7,159 bases of DNA from Bacilli bacterium (lineage in GTDB: Bacteria > Bacillota_I > Bacilli_A > RF39 > UBA660), in the NCBI GenBank assembly GCA_900757295.1, contig CAAENH010000029.1, positions 1 to 7,159 of the forward strand, read 5' to 3'. The notes below the pieces were generated by a model that saw only the letters and a list, made by a program, of their open reading frames with translations, was not told the origin of the DNA and did not search any database. Below, one piece after another: positions 1 to 6,089 of this stretch. Position numbers and translations under genes: made by a program. Every line of letters begins with the position of its first letter. Position 1 is the first letter of the stretch.

Positions 1-192
1 ATTTAAAAGTATCTCATCAATTTTATTAAAAGACTCTTGAATTACTTTATCTAGTTTATAATCATGTTTTATTTGATTATTTTGAATATAATAAACACCA
101 TCTTCATCATTATTGATAGCTATTTAAAGAAGTTAAATTACCAATATTATTTTTAATTCTTCATTTTCAGCATTTACAAAATTAAGACAACA
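1..192 (-). pseudogene. Decayed coding remnant at the left edge, family unknown
   Basis: There is no intact gene here, but the minus strand carries coding-like pieces. From position 123 down to the window edge one frame is open for 41 codons and reads like a hydrophilic protein (INNDEDGVYYIQNN, then KLDKVIQESFNKID). It has no ATG, GTG or TTG start and is preceded by two in-frame TAA codons at 133-135 and 124-126. Just upstream, the same frame gives FVNAENEELK (180-151). A +1 shift there continues as NNIGNLTSLNS before the reading returns to the first frame. This pattern fits a gene broken by two compensating-type frameshifts. The pieces are short and the DNA is AT-rich, so chance open frames cannot be excluded, and the other end lies outside the window. 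No function is assigned. Confidence 0.35.
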
Positions 193-225
193 TCAAATCT
201 AATTAAAAGTACTTTACGTTAAATA

Positions 226-1179
226 TTACTTAATTTTCTTTAATACTTTGTTTAATCCTGGAACATAGCAATTATGAATCACTAAACCATTCTTTAATGC
301 TTGAGCAAAATAATAAATGTTTAATTTAAAATATCTTGATTGACTTTTATTATATAAATAAATATCTGTTTCTTCATTATTAAAAACTGCAATACAATTA
401 ATATATTTTCTAACATTATTTATATCTTTATAACAATCAATCATTCTAATTTTTCCGGTTGATCTTTGATAATCAAATTCTGTTTCATTAAAAAAATATT
501 CTAAAATTGTTTTATGATGCCACTGGATATCAGTATAGCTCATATTTTTTAAATCATATATATCGATATTCTCTAAAATAAATTGAGCTTTTTGATTCAA
601 ATCATCAATTGAATCTGCTACTGAACATAACAAATATAAATATTCATCAGCATAATACCTTTCCAAAGTTACATAACCTAATTTTTTATCAATCTCTTCT
701 AGTTCTCTTCTACTAATTACCATATTCATTTGTTTTATTGAATTTATACCAAAATTTCTAGTAAAATAATGAGCTTGGATATTATATAAATCTTCTTGGA
801 GATCAACAACATAAGATAAACCATTTTTTTGATTTATTAAATTATATACATGAGGACATTTTCTTATATCATCTTCATCAGTTATAGTTTTTATATCAAC
901 TCCAAAACTTTTTAAAACATATTCTAAAATATAAGATAGTGATTTACAAATGGCTTTATTATTTTTTAAACATTCATTTAAATCTTTTTTTAATCGAGAA
1001 TGGTATTTATACATATTTTGTCTAGATTTACTATTGCCAAATGGCATAAAAGTTTCATCAAATGACAGTTTACTTCCTAAGTTTAAATAAACGTATCTAA
1101 TAAGTTCTATTTCTGATATATCTGGTATCGTTTTAATATGCTCTTTTATCTCAGATACGTATTTATCTAAATCATCCAT
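226..1179 (-). CDS. Transglutaminase-like (Cys-His-Asp) protein of unknown role
   Basis: This is an intact 317-residue protein with no signal peptide or membrane segment, so it is probably cytoplasmic. I cannot name a specific family. Residues 74-130 have the layout of the transglutaminase-like (papain-like) core. A Cys sits at the start of a helix (AICKSLSYILEYVLKSFG, C78), then a short strand follows. Next comes His in PHVYNLI (H110), and then Asp on the following strand (VVDLQEDL, D126). These would form a Cys-His-Asp triad. Residues 23-70 (ELIRYVYLNLG, then FGNSKSRQ) form a helical lead-in, and 140-317 is uncharacterised, with further Cys, His and aromatic residues. The ATG at 1179 is supported by a strong AGAGGTGGA Shine-Dalgarno, and a promoter lies just upstream within the broken DUF2318 gene. 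The stop is TAA and no terminator is evident. It could be a peptidase, a crosslinking enzyme or an effector-like protein; the fold call is inference from motif order and the substrate is unknown. Confidence 0.7.
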   Translation of the reverse strand: MDDLDKYVSEIKEHIKTIPDISEIELIRYVYLNLGSKLSFDETFMPFGNSKSRQNMYKYHSRLKKDLNECLKNNKAICKSLSYILEYVLKSFGVDIKTITDEDDIRKCPHVYNLINQKNGLSYVVDLQEDLYNIQAHYFTRNFGINSIKQMNMVISRRELEEIDKKLGYVTLERYYADEYLYLLCSVADSIDDLNQKAQFILENIDIYDLKNMSYTDIQWHHKTILEYFFNETEFDYQRSTGKIRMIDCYKDINNVRKYINCIAVFNNEETDIYLYNKSQSRYFKLNIYYFAQALKNGLVIHNCYVPGLNKVLKKIK

Positions 1180-1207
1180 ACTGCTCCACCTCTTTTAAAT
1201 AAATATT

Positions 1208-1237
1208 ATTATACTTTAAGTCCCTCCCAATTTGCAA
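1208..1237 (-). promoter_or_regulatory. Promoter of the transglutaminase-like gene
   Basis: On the minus strand there is a consensus -10 TATAAT (1213-1208), preceded after 18 bp by TTGCAA (1237-1232, 4 of 6 matches to TTGACA). Transcription would start near 1201, leaving a leader of about 22 nt that contains the Shine-Dalgarno of the gene starting at 1179. The -10 box overlaps the stop codon of the DUF2318 remnant, so this promoter is embedded in the end of the broken gene. Confidence 0.55.
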
Positions 1238-1493
1238 ATTTATCTTTTAGATTATTTAATTGTTTAGTGCCAATAGTTATAATTCCATCTTTTATTAACA
1301 TTGGGTTACAACCATTTTCTACTACATTATCTAAATTATCAATAGCAAAAGTGCTTTTACAATTTTGGCGTTGAATTTCATCTCCAATTTGTACAAAATA
1401 TGCTGATGGTGATCCTTCACATGATTGACAAGTATTTATAATAACTTTTACATTTCCTTTAGAATCTCTAACTGTAAGTAATCCAATTGTCCC
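1209..1493 (-). pseudogene. 5'-truncated DUF2318 (Cys-rich, predicted metal-binding) gene
   Basis: A 94-codon open frame ending in TAA translates to a clear DUF2318-type C-terminal domain. It begins LLTVRDSKGNVKVIINTCQSC (residues 5-25), continues with AYFVQIGDEIQRQNC (31-45), and ends with the FAID, NGCNP (60-64) and ITIGTKQLNNL elements. Intact members are usually secreted or membrane-attached Fe-S or metal-binding proteins, in which a CxxC pair, a second CxxC (typically CxNC) and a GGCNP Cys would bind the metal. Here the second pair is damaged: the codon before QNC is CGC (Arg), one base from TGC (Cys). The frame starts directly after an in-frame TGA (1494-1496) that abuts the lemA terminator. 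It has no ATG before codon 65, no usable Shine-Dalgarno, and no signal peptide or lipobox. The N-terminal part has apparently been lost. It fills most of the gap between lemA and the next gene. Confidence 0.75.
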
Positions 1494-1497
1494 TCAT

Positions 1498-1521
1498 AAA
1501 AAAAGAAGCAAATGCTTCTTA
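1498..1521 (-). terminator. Rho-independent terminator of lemA
   Basis: On the minus strand AAGAAGC (1520-1514) and GCTTCTT (1509-1503) pair as a 7-bp stem around a four-base ATTT loop, followed by a run of seven T (1504-1498, its first bases shared with the end of the stem). The hairpin begins inside the lemA stop codon. It separates lemA from the DUF2318 remnant, so the remnant would receive little readthrough. Confidence 0.8.
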
Positions 1522-2082
1522 AAATTTAACTTGAACGTTTTCTCTTTCAGCAGCTGCTGCCTCAAAGAAAGTTTCTCTTTTAAAATTAAACATTCCAGCA
1601 ATAATATTTGATGGGAACATTTCAATTTTATTATTATATTGTAAAACAGTATCATTATAAAATTGTCTAGCAGATGCTATTTTATTTTCAACATCTTTTA
1701 ATTCATCTTGTAATTGCATAAAGTTTGTATTTGCTTTTAAATCTGGATAACTTTCTGATAATGCAAATAGTTTAGTAACAAAATTAGATAGTTCATTATT
1801 AGCTTTAATTTGATCTTCTGGTGTTGTTGCTGATAAATAAGTATTACGAGCTTTAATTACATTTTCTAATGTTTCACTTTCATGTTTAGTATATCCTTTT
1901 ACAGTTTCTACTAAATTAGGAATAAGATCAAATCTTCTTTTTAGTTGAACATCAATTTGTGCCCATTGATCTTTAACTCTATTTCTTAATGCAACTAAAT
2001 TATTATGTACAGATATTACATACATTACAATAATAACAATAATTGCTAGTACAATTAACAATATTAACATTCCAGTACTCAT
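1519..2082 (-). CDS. lemA: LemA family membrane protein
   Basis: A complete 187-residue protein, the usual length for the family. One N-terminal transmembrane segment (about residues 4-24, LILLIVLAIIVIIVMYV) is followed by the family signature VKDQWAQIDVQLKRRFDLIP (36-55) and NLVETVKGYTKHE. A long helical region continues to the conserved end FNFKRETFFEAAAAERENVQ. Family knowledge: LemA proteins form a helical bundle anchored by one N-terminal helix, and their molecular role is not settled. The ATG at 2082 follows a strong AAGGAGG Shine-Dalgarno (about 2097-2091). A weak promoter candidate, TTGTTT, 17 bp, TAATAT, overlaps the tig terminator, but its start point would almost touch the Shine-Dalgarno, so I do not list it. 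In many Bacillota lemA sits beside a membrane protease or TPM-domain gene; here the downstream neighbour is a broken DUF2318 gene. Confidence 0.95.
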   Translation of the reverse strand: MSTGMLILLIVLAIIVIIVMYVISVHNNLVALRNRVKDQWAQIDVQLKRRFDLIPNLVETVKGYTKHESETLENVIKARNTYLSATTPEDQIKANNELSNFVTKLFALSESYPDLKANTNFMQLQDELKDVENKIASARQFYNDTVLQYNNKIEMFPSNIIAGMFNFKRETFFEAAAAERENVQVKF

Positions 2083-2124
2083 TTTATATCCTCCTTATAT
2101 AAGTATATTAACATGAGAATAAAT

Positions 2125-2160
2125 AATAAACAAGATTTAAAAAACTAAATCTTGTTTATT
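2125..2160 (-). terminator. Terminator hairpin after tig
   Basis: A perfect 15-bp inverted repeat (AATAAACAAGATTTA and its complement, 2125-2139 with 2146-2160) has a six-base loop. It lies 10 bases downstream of the tig stop codon on the minus strand. The 3' arm and tail are T-rich (TTGTTTATTATTTATT) rather than an uninterrupted T run. The strong stem and placement support termination. Confidence 0.7.
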
Positions 2161-2170
2161 TACATTAATA

Positions 2171-3412
2171 CTACCCTTTTATAATATCCATTGCTTTACG
2201 CATTTTTAAATCATATTTAATCATTTCTAAGTCAATTTGCTTTTCAACTTCATCAATAGTCATATTATATTCCTTAGCAATGTTATGTTCTTCTTCTTTT
2301 GCTTCTTCATCAGTAACTTCTATTTTTTCAGCATCAATTACAGCTTCTAAAAGATAACGATACTTAACTCTCTTAGTTGCTTCGCCTTCCATTTGTTTAT
2401 GTAAATCTTCATGAGTTACACCAGAAAATTGCATATATTGATCAAGATTTAAACCTTGCATTTTTAATTGATCTTCAAATTGATGAATCATGTGATGAAC
2501 TTCATCATCAACAATTTCTTCATTTAAATCAATAGTCATATTATTTGCTGCTTTTTCTAAGCATTCGTCAGTATATTTATTATCAAGTTCCTTTTCTTTT
2601 TGAGCAGTTAAATCTTCTTTTATTTTAGCTTCTAATTCTTCTTTAGTTTTAACATCATCATAGCCTAAATCCATAAAGAATTCTTCATTTATTTCTGGAT
2701 AAACTCTTTCTTTTAAACCTTTTAATGTAACTTTAAATGTTACATCTTTATTTTTTAAATCCTCAGTATAATTTTCTGGAAATTTTAAATCAATTGATTT
2801 TTCTTCATTTATTTTCATTCCCTTAACATTTTCTTCAAATCCAGGAATAAAAGTATTAGACCCTAATTCTAAAGGATAATTTTCTCCTTTTCCGCCTTCT
2901 AATTCTTTGCCATCAACATAACCTATAAAATCAATAATAGCAGTATTACCTTCTTCAGCAGCACCTGTTTCTTTTTCTACAATTTCAGCATATTTAGATT
3001 GTAAATTTTTAATTTTATCTTCAATTTCTTTTTTAGAGATTTTAGCACTTTGTTTTTTTACATCTAAATTTTTATAATCACCTAATTTTATATCTGGTTT
3101 AGTTACAATAGTAAATTTAAATACAACTTCATCTTTAGATATATTAGAAACATCTATTTTAGGTTCAATAACTGGTAATAATTTATTATCACTTAAAGCT
3201 TTTTTATAAGCACTACCTACAGCAGCATCAACAGCGTCCATATAAAGAGATTCAATACCAACTTTTTTCATATATACTTCTTTTGGTACAGATCCTTTTC
3301 TAAATCCATCTATTTTAACTTCTTTTCTTTTTTTGTTAAATACTTTATCTAAAATATCAGACCATTCTTTGCCTTCTATTTTAACTTCAATTTCATGAAC
3401 ATTTTTTTTCAT
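2171..3412 (-). CDS. tig: Trigger factor, ribosome-associated chaperone
   Basis: A complete 413-residue trigger factor, slightly shorter than the 430 or so residues of well-studied members. The N-terminal ribosome-binding domain (about 1-115) contains the GFRKG loop (36-40, IDGFRKGSVPKEVY) that docks on ribosomal protein L23 near the exit tunnel. The FKBP-type peptidyl-prolyl isomerase domain spans about 150-232, with AIIDFIGYVDGKELEGG and FIPGFEENVKGMK. The helical C-terminal chaperone arms follow, with the family sequence FEDQLKMQGLNLDQYMQFSG. The protein binds nascent chains co-translationally and assists folding. The ATG at 3412 follows a GGAGG site. A promoter lies just upstream, overlapping the end of the preceding gene, and a hairpin terminator follows, so tig looks like a single-gene transcript. 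The stop is TAG. Confidence 0.97.
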   Translation of the reverse strand: MKKNVHEIEVKIEGKEWSDILDKVFNKKRKEVKIDGFRKGSVPKEVYMKKVGIESLYMDAVDAAVGSAYKKALSDNKLLPVIEPKIDVSNISKDEVVFKFTIVTKPDIKLGDYKNLDVKKQSAKISKKEIEDKIKNLQSKYAEIVEKETGAAEEGNTAIIDFIGYVDGKELEGGKGENYPLELGSNTFIPGFEENVKGMKINEEKSIDLKFPENYTEDLKNKDVTFKVTLKGLKERVYPEINEEFFMDLGYDDVKTKEELEAKIKEDLTAQKEKELDNKYTDECLEKAANNMTIDLNEEIVDDEVHHMIHQFEDQLKMQGLNLDQYMQFSGVTHEDLHKQMEGEATKRVKYRYLLEAVIDAEKIEVTDEEAKEEEHNIAKEYNMTIDEVEKQIDLEMIKYDLKMRKAMDIIKG

Positions 3413-3436
3413 TATTTTCCTCCAATTTCTCTAAGT

Positions 3437-3465
3437 ATTATAACGTAACTTATAATTTATTACAA
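3437..3465 (-). promoter_or_regulatory. Promoter of tig
   Basis: The minus strand has a consensus TATAAT (3442-3437), a 17-bp spacer and TTGTAA (3465-3460, 4 of 6 matches to TTGACA). The -35 hexamer contains the stop codon of the upstream 292-residue gene. The predicted start near 3430 leaves a short leader ending in the GGAGG site and ATG. No terminator is visible before it, so readthrough from upstream is also possible. Confidence 0.6.
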
Positions 3466-4338
3466 GCTTCTTGAATTATTTTTGTTAATCATTTCTAACT
3501 TTAAAGTATAATCTTTAGGAATTATTTCTATTAAGTTTTCATTTTCATCAAATATTCCAACATTATTTTCATCAACATCTTTTAAAATAACACTATTATC
3601 ATTATAAATAGTTGCTACATCAAAAGTATCATCTAATTCAACATTTCCATTTGATATAGTTTTCTCTTTAGCTATTTTACTGCGTGTCTCATAAAACTTC
3701 ATATTAGAAATATTTTGAAGATCTACATTTCCACAAGCAAAGTTAAAGTCTTTACTATTAACTAAATATAAAATTTCTCCATTAGTATTACAAATTGCAA
3801 TTTGATCATTATAATTTTTTAGAATAATAGATTCATTTTGAACAATTATATTTTTATTGTCTTTATCTATATTTATTATTTTACCATGTTCAATATTTTC
3901 ATATCTAAATTGTTTTAATAAATATTTTCTAGAAGCTTTTAATCTTTCTAATTTCATTGAACAAACAGATAAACTATTTGCAATTATATTTAAACTAGAA
4001 TACAAGGAATCTAAATTAACCTGGTTTATAACGCCTAATTCTATATCAGGTTCAATATTATATTCTTTTTGCCTCTTATGTATTATTTTCTTTCTTAATT
4101 CATCATAATATGGTTTTAAAATTTGTCTCACTCTTTTATTTTTAGAATAAATTTGATCTTTCAAATCTATAGAAACCTGATTTTTATAATTTAATTTATT
4201 TTCAAAATCGGCAATACATCTTTTAAACCCTTCTAAACTTCTTTTATATTCAGCTATCTCCTCAATTAGAACTTTTATTTGTTCATCGCTATTTTCTATT
4301 GTTTTAATTACTTGTTCTTCTTTTGTTAATTTACTCAT
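3460..4338 (-). CDS. Unrecognised coiled-coil protein with duplicated beta-rich C-terminal unit
   Basis: This is a 292-residue protein that I do not recognise. It has no signal peptide or membrane helix. Residues 5-90 are highly charged and heptad-like (EEQVIKTIENSDEQIKVLIEE, then FENKLN), suggesting a helical hairpin or coiled coil, with more helix at 108-145. From about 150 it turns beta-rich with alternating hydrophobic, Asn and Asp residues. It contains a repeated unit: SIILKNYNDQIAICNTNGEI with LYLVNSKDF (170-198) aligns with SVILKDVDENNVGIFDENEN with LIEIIPKDY (249-277). ATG 4338 has a GGGGAG Shine-Dalgarno about eight bases upstream. The gene lies between greA and tig. It has no obvious promoter of its own and follows the greA terminator by about 20 bases, so it may depend on readthrough from greA. 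In B. subtilis yrrS occupies the slot after greA, but I see no resemblance to it. The role is unknown; a structural or scaffold function is only a guess from the shape. Confidence 0.85.
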   Translation of the reverse strand: MSKLTKEEQVIKTIENSDEQIKVLIEEIAEYKRSLEGFKRCIADFENKLNYKNQVSIDLKDQIYSKNKRVRQILKPYYDELRKKIIHKRQKEYNIEPDIELGVINQVNLDSLYSSLNIIANSLSVCSMKLERLKASRKYLLKQFRYENIEHGKIINIDKDNKNIIVQNESIILKNYNDQIAICNTNGEILYLVNSKDFNFACGNVDLQNISNMKFYETRSKIAKEKTISNGNVELDDTFDVATIYNDNSVILKDVDENNVGIFDENENLIEIIPKDYTLKLEMINKNNSRSL

Positions 4339-4360
4339 CTTTACTCCCCTATTTCTACAT

Positions 4361-4385
4361 ATAAAAATCGCTTAATTAAGCGATT
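4361..4385 (-). terminator. Rho-independent terminator overlapping the greA stop
   Basis: A 20-base perfect palindrome (4366-4385) folds as an 8-bp stem AATCGCTT/AAGCGATT with an AATT loop, and continues on the minus strand into TTTAT, giving GATTTTTAT. The greA stop codon TAA lies at the centre of the hairpin, so the last codons of greA form its 5' arm. It would terminate or attenuate transcription into the downstream 292-residue gene. Confidence 0.75.
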
Positions 4386-4852
4386 GATTCTATTTTCACA
4401 TCGAATGAACCATTAGGTGTTTCTACACTAACAATTTCATTTACTTTTTTTCCGATAATAGCTGCTCCTATTGGTGATTCATTTGATATTTTATTATTAA
4501 ATGGATCAGCTTCTAGGGAACCTACTATTTTATATTCTTCTGTTTCATCATCATCTATATAACTTATAGTAACAGTAGAACCAATACTTACTGTATCTTT
4601 ACTATCATTTGATATTATTTTAGCATTTTCTAATTTATATTCAAGTTCTTTAATTCTTCCTTCAAGTTTAGCTTGAGCATCTCTAGCAGCATCATAATCA
4701 GCATTTTCAGAAAGATCGCCTAAAGCTCTTGCTTCTTTTAAAGCTTTAATTACTTCAGGTCTTTTATTTATTTTTAAATCATTTAATTCAGTTTCTAATT
4801 CTAAAAATCCTTCAGCTGTTAAAAGGATTTCTTGTTCATTTTTCTGTGTCAT
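4376..4852 (-). CDS. greA: Transcription elongation factor GreA
   Basis: A complete 158-residue GreA, the standard length. The N-terminal coiled-coil domain (about 8-80) starts with LTAEGFLELETELNDLK and carries the family signature ARALGDLSENADYDAARDAQ (41-60). D46 and E49 correspond to the acidic tip residues that reach the RNA polymerase active site through the secondary channel. The C-terminal FKBP-like domain has SPIGAAIIGKKVNEIVSVE (126-144). GreA stimulates cleavage of backtracked transcripts so that stalled polymerase can resume. The ATG at 4852 follows GAGGTGA. It has its own promoter inside the end of the upstream U32 gene and a terminator hairpin at its stop codon. The position after trhP1-trhP2 matches the B. 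subtilis order yrrN-yrrO-udk-greA, minus udk. Confidence 0.97.
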   Translation of the reverse strand: MTQKNEQEILLTAEGFLELETELNDLKINKRPEVIKALKEARALGDLSENADYDAARDAQAKLEGRIKELEYKLENAKIISNDSKDTVSIGSTVTISYIDDDETEEYKIVGSLEADPFNNKISNESPIGAAIIGKKVNEIVSVETPNGSFDVKIESIA

Positions 4853-4883
4853 ATTTTCACCTCATAAAATTTTATCTTGATTA

Positions 4884-4912
4884 AGGATACTACAAATAAG
4901 ACGAAATGTCAA
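4884..4912 (-). promoter_or_regulatory. Promoter of greA
   Basis: The minus strand has a perfect -35 TTGACA (4912-4907), a 17-bp spacer and TATCCT (4889-4884, 4 of 6 matches to TATAAT). The -35 lies within the last codons of the U32 gene and the spacer ends at its TAG stop. The predicted start near 4877 gives a leader of about 25 nt with the GAGGTGA ribosome site. This would allow greA expression independent of trhP1-trhP2. Confidence 0.6.
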
Positions 4913-6089
4913 ATATTTTTTTTCTTATTATATCATTTGTTTTTAATTCTAAATCACACCTTATTTTAACTGTCATTTGAGGGTGATTTGCAATGGTAAT
5001 TTTTTGATCGTTTTCGTCATACATTTCTTCTATTTTTATAGTCGAAGGTTCTATTCCAGGCCCAAATATTTCTACAATATCTCCTCGTTTTAAATAATTT
5101 CTTTGTTCAAATGTTGCTATCTTTGTATTTTTATCATAACTTTTTACTATACCAATAAAATCTTGATTAGATTCTTCTTTTCTTCCTAGAAAATATTGCT
5201 CTTTATTAGTTGGTAACTTATCATAAAATTGAGCTGTCGATTCTCTATTAGCACATCTATTTAAAATATCCTGGTAATAATTAATATATGCATCAGTTAA
5301 AGTATTATTTAATATTTTATCTATAATTTGTCTATATGTATTTATTACCGTAGAAATATAATAAATTGATCTCATTCGTCCTTCAATCTTAAAAGAATTA
5401 ACACCAATATCAATCATATCTTTAATATATTTTACCATATTCAAATCTTTAGGCGTTATACTAAAAGTTTCATCTGCACCTTCAATATTAAAACACCATC
5501 GACAAATTTGAGCACAACCTCCTCTATTTGAATCTCGATTAGTAAAACAATTAGATAAAACACACTTTCCTGAAAAACTAGAACACATAGCACCATGAGC
5601 AAATACTTCTATATCGGCATGAGTTTCTTTTTTTATATTTATTATATCTTCTTTAGAAGCTTCTCTAGCTAAAACCAGCCTTTTAACTCCTTGTTGCAAA
5701 TAAAACTTTGCACTACTAGCATTTAAAGTACTAGCTTGAGTAGAAAGATGTACTTCTAAATCAATATTATTTTTATTAATAATATCCATAACAACGATAT
5801 CACTGACAATAATAGCATCTACCTTTATATTAGATAGTTCCTCTAAATATTCTTTTAACCCTTTTAAATCATCATTATGAAAAACAATATTAACCGTAAC
5901 ATATAATTTTTTTCCTAAATTATGAGCAATATTAACTGCTTCTTTTATTTCATCTATGCTAAAATTTTTAGCATTTGCTCTTAAACTAAAATTTTTACCA
6001 CCGATATAAACTGCATCAGCACCATATAGATAAGCAAATTTTAGTCTTTCTAAATCTCCTGCAGGAGCAAGTAATTCAACACTATTCAT
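4890..6089 (-). CDS. trhP2: U32 family protein, tRNA hydroxylation protein TrhP2 (YrrO-like)
   Basis: A complete 399-residue U32-family ('peptidase U32', collagenase-like) protein. The N-terminal TIM-barrel starts VELLAPAGDLERLKFAYLYG with GADAVYIGG (23-31). The U32 signature at 161-179 is exact: E161, F163, G166, A167, C169, G174, C176, S179. C192 and C196 follow in RGGCAQICRWC; together with C169 and C176 they are good candidates for an Fe-S site. KIEGRMRSIYYISTVINTYR (234-253) is the typical YrrO-type motif, and a beta-rich C-terminal domain covers about 305-399. Family knowledge: YrrO with YrrN in B. subtilis (YegQ/TrhP in E. coli) is required for 5-hydroxyuridine at position 34 of tRNAs, using prephenate, so true protease activity is unlikely. 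The gene overlaps the upstream U32 gene by 8 bases and has an AGGTGAT ribosome site, so translation is probably coupled. The stop is TAG, and no terminator is seen before greA. Confidence 0.9.
   Translation of the reverse strand: MNSVELLAPAGDLERLKFAYLYGADAVYIGGKNFSLRANAKNFSIDEIKEAVNIAHNLGKKLYVTVNIVFHNDDLKGLKEYLEELSNIKVDAIIVSDIVVMDIINKNNIDLEVHLSTQASTLNASSAKFYLQQGVKRLVLAREASKEDIINIKKETHADIEVFAHGAMCSSFSGKCVLSNCFTNRDSNRGGCAQICRWCFNIEGADETFSITPKDLNMVKYIKDMIDIGVNSFKIEGRMRSIYYISTVINTYRQIIDKILNNTLTDAYINYYQDILNRCANRESTAQFYDKLPTNKEQYFLGRKEESNQDFIGIVKSYDKNTKIATFEQRNYLKRGDIVEIFGPGIEPSTIKIEEMYDENDQKITIANHPQMTVKIRCDLELKTNDIIRKKIFDISSYL

Noticed and set aside
206..215. Palindrome AAAGTACTTT downstream of the transglutaminase-like gene as a terminator
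   Set aside because: Only a five-base arm with no loop and no T tract on the minus strand.
1468..1497. ATG at 1497 as a start for the DUF2318 frame
   Set aside because: The ATG is in another frame and reads only nine codons (MRDNWITYS) before a stop. Removing one G would join the frames, but it directly follows a terminator T tract with no ribosome site, and the N-terminal part of the domain would still be missing.
2102..2107. TATACT as a -10 element for lemA
   Set aside because: Transcription would start inside the Shine-Dalgarno, and no reasonable -35 is found 16-18 bp upstream.
3437..3456. Inverted repeat ATTATAA-6 bases-TTATAAT centred just upstream of the tig -10 box as an operator
   Set aside because: The arms are purely A/T in very AT-rich DNA and one arm is the -10 box itself, so chance is the simpler explanation.
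3857..4108. An 83-codon open frame on the plus strand within the 292-residue gene
   Set aside because: It lies wholly inside a longer, better supported minus-strand gene, and its translation is the Phe/Leu/Ile/Ser-rich kind expected from the antisense of Lys/Glu/Asn-rich coding DNA.
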